The position numbers were made by a program, and so were the translations under genes. DNA of 64,000 nt from Bradyrhizobium sp. dw_411 (lineage in GTDB: Bacteria; Pseudomonadota; Alphaproteobacteria; Rhizobiales; Xanthobacteraceae), in NCBI RefSeq assembly GCF_018449695.1, contig NZ_JAAVUY010000023.1, forward strand, positions 41,894 to 105,893, read 5' to 3'. Positions 52,682-62,414 of the stretch are shown piece after piece. The first letter of the stretch is position 1. Each line of letters starts with the position of its first letter. Under the pieces are notes generated by a model. The model saw nothing but the letters and a program-made list of their open reading frames with translations. It ran no database searches and was not told the DNA's origin.

Positions 52682-53533
52682 ATGTCGCCAAGCCCCATGA
52701 TCGTCCGCACGGTCCCCGCGTTACGCCGCGCTATCGAGGGCCTTCGCGCTCGAAAAGCCACCACCGCTTTGGTGCCAACCATGGGTGCACTCCATGACGG
52801 CCATGTGTCGTTGGTTCGGCTGGCGAAACGTCGCGCCAAAAGGGTCATCGTCTCGATCTTCGTTAATCCGACCCAGTTCGCGCCGACGGAGGATTTCGGC
52901 TCCTATCCGCGAACGTGGAAGGCCGATGTCGCCAAACTGGCGGCGGAGGACGTCGACCTGATCTGGAATCCCGACGTCAAGACGATGTATCCGGTGGGCT
53001 TTGCGACCCGGATTCTGACCGAAGGACCCGCCACCGCCAATCTGGAGGATCGCTTCCGCCCGCACTTCTTCGGCGGCGTTGCTACCGTCGTCGGCAAGCT
53101 GTTTACGCAGTGCCGGCCGGATTTCGCGATCTTCGGCGAAAAGGATTTTCAGCAACTGCGCGTGGTGACGCAGATGGCCGGCGATCTCGACCTCGGCGTC
53201 AAGGTGGTGGGATCTCGAACCGTGCGCGAGCGCGATGGCCTCGCAATGTCCTCGCGCAACGTCTATTTGACGCCCGAGGAGCGCAGTTCTGCGACCGTCC
53301 TCTACCGCGCGATGAAGCAAAGCGCCGCACGCCTGCGGGCCGGCGACGACGCCGAAGCGGCGATGGCCGGCGGCGCCGAGATGATCGTGAGCGCTGGTTT
53401 TGCACTGGATTATTTTGAGGTCCGGCACGCCGAGACGCTGGCGCCGATCGCCTCGTTCAAGGACGGGCCGATGCGGATCCTGGTCGCGGCCAAAATCGGA
53501 AAGACCCGGCTGATCGATAATATCGGGGTTTAG
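52682..53533 (+). CDS. panC: Pantothenate synthetase
   Basis: A 283-residue enzyme of the HIGH-type nucleotidyltransferase superfamily. It joins pantoate and beta-alanine with ATP to give pantothenate. The signature is VPTMGALHDGHVSLVRLAKR (31-50), SIFVNPTQFAPTEDFGSYPR, FFGGVATVVGKLFTQCRPD, IFGEKDFQQL and MSSRNVYL. The start could also be residue 6 (ATG). panB and panD are not in the window. Confidence 0.97.
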   Translation: MSPSPMIVRTVPALRRAIEGLRARKATTALVPTMGALHDGHVSLVRLAKRRAKRVIVSIFVNPTQFAPTEDFGSYPRTWKADVAKLAAEDVDLIWNPDVKTMYPVGFATRILTEGPATANLEDRFRPHFFGGVATVVGKLFTQCRPDFAIFGEKDFQQLRVVTQMAGDLDLGVKVVGSRTVRERDGLAMSSRNVYLTPEERSSATVLYRAMKQSAARLRAGDDAEAAMAGGAEMIVSAGFALDYFEVRHAETLAPIASFKDGPMRILVAAKIGKTRLIDNIGV

Positions 53534-53627
53534 CGCGGCCTCCTCGCTTGGCTGACCGGCCAGCGTAGTTTTCCTGTCGCACAACTGCGGATAGATATCG
53601 CTCAAGGATTTTCCGGGAGCTTTCAGC

Positions 53628-54395
53628 ATGGGCCTGTTGGGCGTCCGCGCCATTATCTTCACCGGGCTGATGGGCCTCTTCGCCAGCGGATTTGCCGCCG
53701 CGCAGACGGCGCAGCGGCCGCCCGTCGGCGGTTTCGGTCAGTTGCCCGATGCGATGATCTTTTATGTCGCGCATGGCTCATCCGGCTCATGCGGGCCCGG
53801 ATGCTCGGAATGGATTGCCGCCGAAGGCGTCATCCAGTGGGACACGCATAAGCGGCTGATCGCGATCCTCGACCGGCAGGCCGGACGCAAGCTTCCGGTC
53901 GTCATCCACGCGTGGGGAGAGTCCAATCTCAATGTCGCCACCAGCCTGGGTCGCATCCTGCGCGACCGCGGCTTCGACACCACGGCGGGATCGACCAAGG
54001 TCGAAACCTGCAAGGGAAAAACGGAAGCGGAATGCTTCGCGCTCAAGCGTCCGGGCGGCCCGCTCGACGCGAAGGTGGATGTGCTGGATGCGCGCTGCGA
54101 AACGGCCTGCGTATTGATGCTGGCCGGCGGTGTGCACCGAAGCCTGCCCGCCGGCACGCAGATGGTCCTGAGCGGCATGTCGATCCGCAACCGCCTGGCG
54201 CCCAACGTGTCCGACGAACGCCGCGAAGGGCTGACGGCGCGATTTGGCGAGTTGTTCCGGATTTATCTGCGCGAAATGGGCGTCGAACCGGGGCTGCTCG
54301 ACATCGTCGATCGCAATGCAGAATCCGGGCGCACCACCGACCTGCCGGCTTCCGAATGGAGCCGGCTGCGGATTGTCACGGTGACGTCGCTGTAA
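53628..54395 (+). CDS. Secreted protein with ClpP/crotonase-like fold (COG3904 type)
   Basis: A 255-residue protein with a signal peptide (about 1-25). Its core matches the COG3904 pattern: YVAHGSSGSCGPGCSEWIAA, EGVIQW, LPVVIHAWGESNLNVATSLG and CETACVLMLAGGVHRSLPAG. The segment between resembles a serine-protease ClpP-like fold in which the position expected for the catalytic Ser lies near the cysteine-rich CETACVLML motif. Several cysteines (SCGPGC, ETC, CF, CETAC) may be disulfide-linked. Activity is not established. Confidence 0.75.
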   Translation: MGLLGVRAIIFTGLMGLFASGFAAAQTAQRPPVGGFGQLPDAMIFYVAHGSSGSCGPGCSEWIAAEGVIQWDTHKRLIAILDRQAGRKLPVVIHAWGESNLNVATSLGRILRDRGFDTTAGSTKVETCKGKTEAECFALKRPGGPLDAKVDVLDARCETACVLMLAGGVHRSLPAGTQMVLSGMSIRNRLAPNVSDERREGLTARFGELFRIYLREMGVEPGLLDIVDRNAESGRTTDLPASEWSRLRIVTVTSL

Positions 54396-54397
54396 GT

Positions 54398-54838
54398 TTA
54401 GAGCAGTCCAAGATCGCGTAGCTCGCGGCGCATTGGCTCAGGCATCGCCGCGACACTCGCTGCCGCCGCCTTGCCGAGATCCGGTGGCACTGAATCTTCC
54501 GTGAAATAGCGCCAGCCCTGGAAGGCCCGCATCGGCCGTGGCGAAACCGCGATGACCTTGGGCTGCATCACCAGCCGACAGCGCCCGATACCGTCGCTAT
54601 CGCGAAACGGCTCGATCGCGATGAGTTTTTCGCGGGCCGCGATTTCGCCCTTGATAACCCAGTACAGCGAACCTCCGCCGAGCAACTCGTCGACGCGTTT
54701 GGGCGTCATCCGGGTGATGTGAATGTGATGGCGCGGCAGGCCCTTTTTCTTGGCGGTCTGCATACGCTCGGCGACCCAGCCTTTGAGTTCCTTGACGGAC
54801 TCGCAGCCGACGGCAAGCTTGATGAGATGAAGCGACAT
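54398..54838 (-). CDS. DUF1489 family protein
   Basis: A 146-residue protein (LIKLAVGCESVKELKGWVAE, GLPRHHIHITRMTPKRVDEL and GGSLYWVIKGEIAAREKLIA) matching DUF1489, conserved in Rhizobiales and of unknown function. Conserved His residues in HHIHITRMTP suggest a possible nucleic-acid or metal-binding role (speculative). Convergent with the previous gene. Confidence 0.9.
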   Translation of the reverse strand: MSLHLIKLAVGCESVKELKGWVAERMQTAKKKGLPRHHIHITRMTPKRVDELLGGGSLYWVIKGEIAAREKLIAIEPFRDSDGIGRCRLVMQPKVIAVSPRPMRAFQGWRYFTEDSVPPDLGKAAAASVAAMPEPMRRELRDLGLL

Positions 54839-54877
54839 GGTCGGAGGTTTAGCGATCAGCGCCGGCTTTTGGAAGGA

Positions 54878-55855
54878 TCAATCATTCGACGCGGCGGGAG
54901 CCTGTGGAGGAGCAATTGAAACCGGCGCAGACGCCGGTGCTGCGGCGCGTGGCGGCTTAGGCGCCGGCGGCTTCTTGGCCGCGGCGAGCGTGGGTGTCGG
55001 CGCGCCCGGCGGCGGCGATAACGGCACCGGCGCTGCGGCCGTCGCGACCGGTTGTTTCGGCGCTGACGGTCTCGCCGCCGGCGCTACCGGCTCCGGCGTC
55101 ATGATACTGACCGGCGGGGTCGAGGCCGCGGTCGGAAACTCGGCATTGGTCGGTCTACCCGTGGGCACCCCCGGAATAAGTGCTGCGACCGGTGCCGGGA
55201 CGGGCGGCGCATTCCACGTCGATGCATAACGCGAGATCAGGCCGTCATAGACCCGCTCGTCCATGTTGGCCGCGATCTGGTGGCTGTCTGTCAGCGCGCG
55301 GAAAGCGGCGCAATCCGACGGCGTGCAATGATCCCGCGCCACCAGCGCGTACGCCATCAAGCCATATCGGTCGTGCTCGACCGCGTGGCGCAACGCCTGC
55401 AATTCCGGCGTCAGGTTTTTGTTGGCCGTGGCGACGTCGCCCAAGGCGGTCAGCCGGCTGATCTGGGAGGCTGCATAGGACACGGCCGCCGCCGAGGATT
55501 CCGCAGAACCGAACAGCGCCTTCTCGCAGGCGGCCAGAACGGCGTCGCCGGCCAGATCGTCGACACAGGCCAGCGCCGGCAGCGTCACGTTCATCGCCTG
55601 CGGCGAAGAAGACTCTGCGGAGCCGACCTGCCCGCCCGGTCCAAATCCGCGAATGGTGGCGGCGACGGCGACAGCAATAGCCAGCAACGTGATCACCGTC
55701 AGCGCGCCGTTGGCGACGGACTTCTCCGCGCGCAACAGCGTGATGAGGACGATAATCCCGAAGAATCCTGCCGCGGCCAAGGTCAGCCACATCGGAAAGG
55801 TCGGTGAACGCCAGATTTGATCCAGCGATGGTGCCCAGGCCCAGTTCATGCGCAT
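54878..55855 (-). CDS. Hypothetical membrane protein with proline-rich tail
   Basis: A 325-residue protein with two N-terminal membrane helices (about 22-42 and 50-70), a cysteine-containing helical periplasmic domain (residues about 85-225: LACVDDLAGDAVLAACEKAL, HCTPSDCAAFRALTDSH) and a long Pro/Ala-rich C-terminal region from about 230. The cysteines may be paired. No function is recognised; it looks like a conserved Bradyrhizobium envelope protein. Confidence 0.75.
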   Translation of the reverse strand: MRMNWAWAPSLDQIWRSPTFPMWLTLAAAGFFGIIVLITLLRAEKSVANGALTVITLLAIAVAVAATIRGFGPGGQVGSAESSSPQAMNVTLPALACVDDLAGDAVLAACEKALFGSAESSAAAVSYAASQISRLTALGDVATANKNLTPELQALRHAVEHDRYGLMAYALVARDHCTPSDCAAFRALTDSHQIAANMDERVYDGLISRYASTWNAPPVPAPVAALIPGVPTGRPTNAEFPTAASTPPVSIMTPEPVAPAARPSAPKQPVATAAAPVPLSPPPGAPTPTLAAAKKPPAPKPPRAAAPASAPVSIAPPQAPAASND

Positions 55856-55862
55856 TGTCCCT

Positions 55863-55965
55863 TAGAGCCTGATCGGTTCTGATCGAATCAGAACGGGGCT
55901 CTAATTTTTGTTTTGACGCGTTTTCTTGACGCGAAACGGTACCGACTTCGCTCGAAAAACGCTCT
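55863..55965. repeat. Dispersed repeat family B, copy 4
   Basis: Inverse-oriented full copy: the GGTTCTGATCGAATCAGAAC core, GACGCGTTTTC and TTCGCTCGAAAAACGCTCT. Confidence 0.85.
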
Positions 55966-56099
55966 GGCGCAGCATACAGCGCATTCGGCGAAAGTGGATG
56001 CCGACTCTTTCGCAACTCGACGCAGAATGCTTCCGCGAACGGGGCCTTTTCACGGCAGGCGCAATGCAAGCCGCTCCTATTCGGAGACCCGAACAAGTT

Positions 56100-56291
56100 T
56101 TAAGAAATTGCGAGCTGACTTTCCTTGGCCACCCGCTCGAAAGCTTCGGCCGAATGCTTGATCCGGTACTGACAGTCGTCACCATCGGTCGGCAGTTGCC
56201 GGATCACTTCATAGGTCCCGCTTGCACCCGGACGTGCGACATTGCTGGCCGTAAAATAGACCGACGCTCCAACGTTGTATTTGTGCTTCAA
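56100..56291 (-). CDS. Small conserved protein (63 residues)
   Basis: A short protein (KYNVGASVYFTASNVARPGA, then SGTYEVIRQLPTDGDDCQYR and IKHSAEAFERVAKESQL). The beta-rich pattern with GxYxVxxxLP and YRIK matches a small family I associate with Bradyrhizobium hypothetical proteins. It is likely a small SH3-like barrel; no function is known. Confidence 0.7.
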   Translation of the reverse strand: MKHKYNVGASVYFTASNVARPGASGTYEVIRQLPTDGDDCQYRIKHSAEAFERVAKESQLAIS

Positions 56292-56661
56292 CGCCCTTCT
56301 CCATCACGCAACAAGCGCCGGCCGCGCCCGCATGTCCCGCTGCAACGACCGGCTGGAAAACATGCTATTTCCTAGCACAAAGCGGCGCCTTCGAGCCACG
56401 CCATAAGCACATGGCAAATACGAGGAATTTGCAGGTTTTTCAGTACGATAAATGGTTGTTTCGGGAGCTTTGAAGCCGACCGATCGGCCGTCCCGTGGAA
56501 CCGTCCCGAACGAGCTCAAAACGGGATCATTTCAGACCCGAATATGGGCCCAAATGCGAAAATCCCCCTCGCCTGCGGCGGACGCTGGCAGGAGGGTTTC
56601 CCGGCCGTCCGGCCCCTTCCAATGGAGGCCGCCGGTCATGCGGAACTGAACGAAGCAGATT
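56292..56661. other. Intergenic region
   Basis: About 370 bp between the small conserved protein and the YidB-like gene. I see no convincing gene, RNA or repeat. A few in-frame stretches on either strand lack ribosome-binding sites or domain patterns. Confidence 0.6.
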
Positions 56662-57030
56662 TCAGGCGGTATGCGGCAGCTTGCCGTCCGGGCTGGCGTG
56701 ATCCACCGCGGTGGGAATCTGCTTGGCCAGAATTTCGGAGATCTGATCGACCGGGATATTGTACTTCGCAGCTAATTGCCTGACGGTGTCGTTGCCGAGC
56801 ACCTGATGCAATTGGTCGGCCGTGATCGGCAAATTCGCGCCGCTTCCGATCCAGGATTTAACCTGGTCGCCGAGGCCAGCCTGCTGCAGCTTGGCCACGA
56901 TCGCGGTCAGCCCACCCTGGCCTCCATTGCCGAACAGTTCGCTCAGCACCGCCGGCAGTACAGCGCTGCCAAGCTGGCCAAGCGCGCTCTTGAACTCGGG
57001 TGAATTTTCCAGTGAATCAAGAATGCCCAT
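56662..57030 (-). CDS. YidB family (DUF937) protein
   Basis: A 122-residue protein (MGILDSLENSPEFKSALGQL, GGLTAIVAKLQQAGLGDQVK, WIGSGANLPITADQLHQVLG and AAKYNIPVDQISEILAKQIP) that matches YidB/DUF937, a family of small proteins of unknown function found next to envelope or stress genes. The longer frame to 57099 is not supported. Confidence 0.9.
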   Translation of the reverse strand: MGILDSLENSPEFKSALGQLGSAVLPAVLSELFGNGGQGGLTAIVAKLQQAGLGDQVKSWIGSGANLPITADQLHQVLGNDTVRQLAAKYNIPVDQISEILAKQIPTAVDHASPDGKLPHTA

Positions 57031-57133
57031 AGCCAAACCCTTTTTGCCAATTCGCAATGCCGGTTCCAGATTCAGACCGCTTTCGCCCGCCTCCGTCAAG
57101 CCGCGATTGCACGCAAAGCCCGGCTACCGGCAC

Positions 57134-57790
57134 TTAGGTCGTCTCAAATCTGTCAATGACGATGGTCTCAGCCAGGCCCGCTTTAGTCCATTCCGCAAAA
57201 GCCGGCAGTGACATCATCGTCGCCATGTAGTCCCGCGCGCCCGGCTCGACCTCGATCGCATAGGTCCGGAAGCGATGCACGACCGGCGCGAACATCGCAT
57301 CCGCGCCGCCAAAGGCCCCAAACAGGAACGGCCCGGACGCGCCGTAGCGCTGGCGACACTCGATCCAGATCTGCTGAATGCGCGCGATATTGGCGCGCGC
57401 ATCCGCTGACAATTGGATCGCGCCCACCGGCCGATGCAGGTTCATGCCGCATTCATTGCGAAGCGCCATAAAGCCCGAATGCATCTCCGCCGAAATCGAA
57501 CGTGCATGCGCCCGCTCAGCGCGATCCTGCGGCCACAGCCGCTTCTCCGGAAATCGTTCGGCGAGGTATTCGATAATGGCCAGCGAATCCCATACCGTGA
57601 TGTCACCGTCGATCAGCGCCGGCACCTTGCCGGAGCGCGTGAAACCCAAAATGCGCTGCTTGTCGGCGTCACCAGTGTAAAGCGGAATGAAAACCTCGTC
57701 GAAGGCGATGTCGTTGGCACGCAACGCCAGCCACGGCCGCATCGACCAGGACGAATAGTTCTTGTTGCCGATCACGAGCGTCAATGTCAT
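57134..57790 (-). CDS. Glutathione S-transferase family protein
   Basis: A 218-residue protein with a thioredoxin-like N-terminal domain (IGNKNYSSWSMRPWLALRAN with a conserved Ser for GSH activation; GKVPALIDGDITVWDSLAII as the cis-Pro/GSH site) and an all-helical C-terminal domain. This is a zeta/beta-like GST; the substrate is unknown. Confidence 0.92.
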   Translation of the reverse strand: MTLTLVIGNKNYSSWSMRPWLALRANDIAFDEVFIPLYTGDADKQRILGFTRSGKVPALIDGDITVWDSLAIIEYLAERFPEKRLWPQDRAERAHARSISAEMHSGFMALRNECGMNLHRPVGAIQLSADARANIARIQQIWIECRQRYGASGPFLFGAFGGADAMFAPVVHRFRTYAIEVEPGARDYMATMMSLPAFAEWTKAGLAETIVIDRFETT

Positions 57791-57977
57791 GCACGAAAAT
57801 CCATCATTGGGTTGTGATCCTGCCTTGGTATGCCTCTTGGTGAACCGGTGTCGCCAAAATGCGTGAGGTGCTATCGCAAGATATCACGAACTTCGGCTAT
57901 GCGGCACTATCAGCGCGCGGCACTGGTTGCCGCCATGGTCCATGCATGGCAGCATCTGATAGCAGCGGGGATAAAGC

Positions 57978-58658
57978 ATGAGCGGCTATTGGACCGATAT
58001 TCTGGCGGTCGGATTCTTCATTCTGGAATGGACGGTGTATGCCGTCACGCTGGAGCATTCGGCCTATGGGCGCGACAGCCTCTCCGCCCGCATGCACATC
58101 TACCGCGAAGTATGGATCAGGCGCATGCTCGACCGCGAGGCCCGCATGGTCGACATGCAGATCATGGCGTCGCTGCAAAACGGCACCGCATTCTTCGCAT
58201 CCACCAGCCTGCTCGCGGTCGGCGGCGGGCTGGCGCTGCTGCGATCGACCAGCGAGGCGCTTGGCGTGCTTGCCGCGCTGCCGATCGATCTCAGCCCCTC
58301 GCCCGCCCTCTGGGAGCTCAAATGCGTCGGGCTGATCCTGATCTTCATCTACGCGTTCTTCAAATTCGCCTGGGCCTACCGGCTGTTCAACTATGTCGCG
58401 ATCCTGATGGGTTCGATGCCGCCGGCCACCAAGCGTGATACGCCGGAAGCCGAACAGCATGTGATCCGCACGACGAGACTGTTCGAAGCCGCGGGCCGGC
58501 ATTTCAATCGCGGCCAGCGCGGGTTTTTCTTTGCGCTCGGCTATCTCGGCTGGTTCGTCAGTCCCTGGGTTCTGTTCGCAACCACGGCTGCTGTGGTGAT
58601 CGTCACCTGGCGCCGGCAATTTGTCTCGAGTGCCTGGCGGGCGATGGGAGAGATTTGA
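57978..58658 (+). CDS. DUF599 family membrane protein
   Basis: A 226-residue protein with four membrane segments (DILAVGFFILEWTVYAVTLE, TAFFASTSLLAVGGGLALLR, VGLILIFIYAFFKFAWAYRL, GYLGWFVSPWVLFATTAAVV). It matches the DUF599 pattern (YREVWIRRMLDREARMVDMQ). Function unknown. Confidence 0.9.
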   Translation: MSGYWTDILAVGFFILEWTVYAVTLEHSAYGRDSLSARMHIYREVWIRRMLDREARMVDMQIMASLQNGTAFFASTSLLAVGGGLALLRSTSEALGVLAALPIDLSPSPALWELKCVGLILIFIYAFFKFAWAYRLFNYVAILMGSMPPATKRDTPEAEQHVIRTTRLFEAAGRHFNRGQRGFFFALGYLGWFVSPWVLFATTAAVVIVTWRRQFVSSAWRAMGEI

Positions 58659-58675
58659 CGCGAACCGGCGCTATC

Positions 58676-59494
58676 TCAATCCCATTTCGGCGCGAAGCCA
58701 AAATCGGTGAGCCGGCCCTTGGCATTCGCCATTCCTGAAATCTCGATCATCTCCTCGTCCGACAGCACGAAGTCGAAGATGTCGATATTTTCCGACAACC
58801 GTTCGATCCGCGAGGTCCGCGGGATCGCCGAAACGTTCTGCTGGATCAGCCAGCGCAGGCACACCTGCGCGGCGCTCTTGCCGTGCCCTTGTCCGATCCG
58901 CGCCAGCGTCTGGTCGTTCTTGATACGACCCTTGGCGATCGGACTATAGGCGACAACAGCCATCCCCTGGCGCGCGCAGGCCTCTCGCACCTTGGTCTGG
59001 TCGAGATAGGGATGATATTCGACCTGATCGCACGCCAACGGCTCCGGGCAGGCCGCGACGGCTTCTTCAATCAGCGCCACGGTGAAATTCGAAACGCCGA
59101 TGTGCCTGGCCATGCCGAGCTTCCTGACATGCGCCAGCGCACCCAGCGTCTCGGCCAGCGGCACCTGCGGATTGGGCCAGTGCAGCAGCAGCAGATCGAC
59201 CTCGGTGAGCCGCAGCTTCGTCAGGCTCTCCCTGGTGGATCGCTCGAGATCGTTGGGCGCGAAATGCGTGGTCCAGACTTTGGTGGTCACGAATATCTCG
59301 TCGCGCTTGACCTTGGAGGCACGCAGGCCGTCGCCGACCTCGCGCTCGTTTTCATAGATTTGCGCGGTGTCGATGTGGCGATAGCCGAGCCGCAGCGCCT
59401 GCTCGACCAGACGCGCACAAGTGCGCCCGCGCAGCTCCCAGGTACCTAACCCGATCGCGGGAATTTTAGCGCCATTGGCCTCGACGAATTGCAT
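58676..59494 (-). CDS. Aldo/keto reductase
   Basis: A 272-residue NADPH-dependent reductase. The catalytic tetrad is visible: D42 (RHIDTAQIYENE), Y47, K72 (VTTKVWTTHF) and H105 (LLLLHWPNP). The cofactor region IPRTSRIERLSENIDIFDF is present near the C-terminus. Typical substrates are diketogulonate-like or methylglyoxal-type aldehydes; the exact one is unknown. Confidence 0.94.
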   Translation of the reverse strand: MQFVEANGAKIPAIGLGTWELRGRTCARLVEQALRLGYRHIDTAQIYENEREVGDGLRASKVKRDEIFVTTKVWTTHFAPNDLERSTRESLTKLRLTEVDLLLLHWPNPQVPLAETLGALAHVRKLGMARHIGVSNFTVALIEEAVAACPEPLACDQVEYHPYLDQTKVREACARQGMAVVAYSPIAKGRIKNDQTLARIGQGHGKSAAQVCLRWLIQQNVSAIPRTSRIERLSENIDIFDFVLSDEEMIEISGMANAKGRLTDFGFAPKWD

Positions 59495-59579
59495 CGCGGG
59501 AACTCAAGCGGATGAGGCTTATTATGTCCCGCCGGTGTGACGCTGCCAACAACGGACACGCGCGATCAGGTCTGCGGAA

Positions 59580-59897
59580 TCAGGCTTTGGCCAGAGCGGA
59601 GAACACGGTCTCCGGCGCATGGGCGATCACGGCCAGCAGCGCGCGCGCAGGCCCGCGCGGCATCCGCTTGCCCTGCTCCCAGTTTCGGATGGTCTCGACC
59701 GGAACGCCAAGCCGGGCGGCGAATTCGAGCTGTGTCAGGCGGGCACGACGGCGAAGATCGCGCACCGCCGGCGCGGCCGTTGCTTCCACGGGCGGAGTGA
59801 CGGGTGCGTCTACAGGCATCTCGGGCGCGAGCGGAAACTCCGCCCCATCCCGCAATTCGACGATCCGTCCGTCCGCTTTCAGCCGAAGGCGCTGCAT
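59580..59897 (-). CDS. Helix-turn-helix (XRE-type) protein
   Basis: A protein of about 105 residues with an N-terminal beta-like segment (MQRLRLKADGRIVELRDGAE), a Pro/Ala-rich linker, and a C-terminal HTH (about 46-100: DLRRRARLTQLEFAARLGVP, VETIRNWEQGKRMPRGPARA). The HTH at the C-terminus of a short protein is similar to MerR- or HigA-like antitoxin families. No toxin gene is adjacent. Confidence 0.8.
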   Translation of the reverse strand: MQRLRLKADGRIVELRDGAEFPLAPEMPVDAPVTPPVEATAAPAVRDLRRRARLTQLEFAARLGVPVETIRNWEQGKRMPRGPARALLAVIAHAPETVFSALAKA

Positions 59898-60004
59898 GTC
59901 CGACCCAATTCCAGAGCGCAATTCCAGAGCGCGATTCCAGAATCACGCGGACAAATTATCGGCGACGCACGTTAAGGTCCGATTAACGATAAAAATGGCG
60001 GTTC

Positions 60005-61417
60005 TTATTGCAACCCGAACCACATCGTTGCGATCCCGAGAAACGAGAAGAAGCCGACCACGTCGGTCACCGTCGTGACAAAGGTGCCGGAAGCCACCGC
60101 GGGATCGGCGTGCGCCCGCTCCAGCACCATCGGAATCAGAATGCCGCCGAGCGCACCGGCGAACAGATTGACCACGATCGCAAGCCCGATCACGACGCCG
60201 AGCCCGGGAATCTTGAACCAGGCCACCGCAGCGATGCCGGTGATCACGGCGAAGGCGAGCCCGTTGACGAGGCCAACGAGAGCCTCGCGCAGGACCACGC
60301 GAAACGCGTTGTTCGAACCGAGCTCGCGGGTCGCGAGCGCCCGCACCGCGACCGTCATGGTCTGTGTCGCGGCGTTGCCGCCCTGGCTCGCGACGATCGG
60401 CGCCAGCACCGCCAGCGCCACCATTTTTTCGAGCTGTCCCTCGAACAGCCCCAGCACCGAGGATGCCAGAAAGGCGGTGGCCAGATTGACCAAGAGCCAG
60501 TTGAAGCGGGCCCGGGCGATGGTCCAGACATTGTCGGACAGTTCTTCGTCGCTGGTGACACCGCCGAGCGCCTTGAGGTCCTCGTCCGCCTCCTCCTCGA
60601 TCACGTCGACGACGTCGTCGATGGTGATGACGCCGACCAATCGGTTGGTGTTATCCACCACGGGAGCGGCGACCAGATTGTACTTGCCGAACAGCCGCGC
60701 CACCTCTTCCTGATCGTCGGTCACGGAAACGCGGCGGCGATCTTCGTCGATCAGATCGGCCAGCGGCACTTGGCGGCGCGCGCGCAGCAGCGCATCCAGC
60801 GGCACTGCACCTTGTAGATGCTGCGCTTTGTCAACGGCGTAGATTTCGTAGAACCGCTCCGGCAAGTCCGGGGTGTCGTTCATGTAATCGATCACCTGAC
60901 CGGCGTTCCATTCCGGCGGCACCGCGATGAATTCGGTTTGCATCCGCCGGCCGGCGGAATTTTCAGGATAATCCAGGCCGCGCTCCAGCGCATCGCGCTC
61001 GGAGGGCGGCAGCCTGTCGAGAATCTCTTCCTGATCCTCCTCGTCCAGTCCCTCGAGCAATTCGACGGCGTCGTCGGATTCCAGTTCGCGAACGCCCTCG
61101 GCGACGGTCTCGGGTTCAAGCTCTTCGAGGATTTCCTCGCGGACGCTGTCATCGACCTCGTTCAGCGCGGCAAAGTCGAAATCCGCGCCGGTCAGTTCCA
61201 CCAGCCTGACGCGGTCGTCCGCCTCGAGTGCCGCGATCAGATCGCCGAGATCGGCTTCATGGAGCTCTCCGACAATCGCGCCCAGCAACGGCGCGTTGGC
61301 GGCATGGATGGCACGCGTGATCTCGGCAACGAATTCATCACGGATGACGCCCTCGTCATCGCGCATCGGCACGGGATCGAGAACCACGGGCTGGGCAACA
61401 TCAATATCTTCCGCCAT
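60005..61417 (-). CDS. mgtE: Magnesium transporter MgtE
   Basis: A 470-residue Mg2+ channel/transporter. The order is an N-terminal superhelical domain rich in acidic residues (about 20-150, including SDDAVELLEGLDEEDQEEIL), two CBS domains (about 150-270), a plug helix and five membrane helices (about 300-470, with VALAVLAPIVASQGGNAATQ). Cytosolic Mg2+ closes the pore through the N and CBS domains. The polysaccharide deacetylases are divergent, 102 bp away. Confidence 0.95.
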   Translation of the reverse strand: MAEDIDVAQPVVLDPVPMRDDEGVIRDEFVAEITRAIHAANAPLLGAIVGELHEADLGDLIAALEADDRVRLVELTGADFDFAALNEVDDSVREEILEELEPETVAEGVRELESDDAVELLEGLDEEDQEEILDRLPPSERDALERGLDYPENSAGRRMQTEFIAVPPEWNAGQVIDYMNDTPDLPERFYEIYAVDKAQHLQGAVPLDALLRARRQVPLADLIDEDRRRVSVTDDQEEVARLFGKYNLVAAPVVDNTNRLVGVITIDDVVDVIEEEADEDLKALGGVTSDEELSDNVWTIARARFNWLLVNLATAFLASSVLGLFEGQLEKMVALAVLAPIVASQGGNAATQTMTVAVRALATRELGSNNAFRVVLREALVGLVNGLAFAVITGIAAVAWFKIPGLGVVIGLAIVVNLFAGALGGILIPMVLERAHADPAVASGTFVTTVTDVVGFFSFLGIATMWFGLQ

Positions 61418-61519
61418 GCCGCGCCTCGCCGATTTGACAGGATTGCTGAAGTCGTCAGAGTTGTCGCGTCACGCATTACCCAATAGGCAGCACTTGGCGC
61501 AACGACAAAACTTGACGCG

Positions 61520-62347
61520 ATGAGAAATACGCGAACCGGCGCGCGGACCGGAAGGCACTGGGGGCCGACGACGGGCCTCGCCATCATGATGGTAGGTATC
61601 GCGGCGGCGCAGGCCGCAGATTGTCCGCGCAAGGACGCGCTTGGCACGTCACGCCTTCTCAAGGTCGATGCCGCTACCACACCCCGGGTCGGACTGAAAA
61701 GCTTTCCGCAGACCCTGCCGCTGGCCGATCACGAAGTCGTCCTGACCTTCGATGATGGTCCCTGGCCACCCACGACCACGCGGGTGCTGGCCGCATTGGC
61801 CCATGAATGTGTCCAGGCGACCTTCTTCCTGATCGGAAAGTCGGCCTCGGAGCACCCGGAATTGGTGCGAAGGATTGCCGCCGAGGGCCACAGCATCGGT
61901 CATCACACCTGGTCGCATCGCAACCTCAAGCACATCAAGCCGAATGAGGCGGTCGGGGAAATCGATCGCGGCATCTCGGCGGACGAAAAGGCGCTGCACG
62001 GGGTGGCGACCACCACGCCGAGCACGCCGTTTTTTCGTTTTCCCGGTTTTGAATCGACGCCCGCGACCCTCGATCTCCTGCAATCGCGCGGCATCGTGGT
62101 GTTCGGCGCGGATTTCTGGGCCAGCGACTGGAATCGTATGACGCCGCAGCAGGAATTAAAGCTGATCACCGACAGGCTGGAAATGGCCCGCAAAGGCATC
62201 ATCCTGTTCCATGACACCAAGGCCCAAACCGCAGCCATGCTGCCGGCGTTTTTGCGCCATCTCAGGGACAATGGCTATCACGTGGTGCATCTGGTACCAG
62301 CACCGCCGCCGGCCTCCCCGGCCGTCGAACCCGACAGGGTCCATTGA
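61520..62347 (+). CDS. Polysaccharide deacetylase (NodB homology), secreted
   Basis: A 275-residue protein with a signal peptide (about 1-32). The NodB domain has VVLTFDDGPWPPTTTRVLAA, EGHSIGHHTWSHRNLKHIKP and TPFFRFPGFESTP, matching motifs 1-3 with the metal ligands Asp and two His. It removes N-acetyl groups from chitin- or peptidoglycan-like polymers. The neighbouring gene is a close paralogue; both share ECP/CPRxDAxGTSRxLxVD at the mature N-terminus. Confidence 0.93.
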   Translation: MRNTRTGARTGRHWGPTTGLAIMMVGIAAAQAADCPRKDALGTSRLLKVDAATTPRVGLKSFPQTLPLADHEVVLTFDDGPWPPTTTRVLAALAHECVQATFFLIGKSASEHPELVRRIAAEGHSIGHHTWSHRNLKHIKPNEAVGEIDRGISADEKALHGVATTTPSTPFFRFPGFESTPATLDLLQSRGIVVFGADFWASDWNRMTPQQELKLITDRLEMARKGIILFHDTKAQTAAMLPAFLRHLRDNGYHVVHLVPAPPPASPAVEPDRVH

Positions 62348-62414
62348 CGACGAAATGATATAAAAATCCGACAATTAAGGCGGTGTTCATGCCGCATTAT
62401 GTAATTATCGGCCT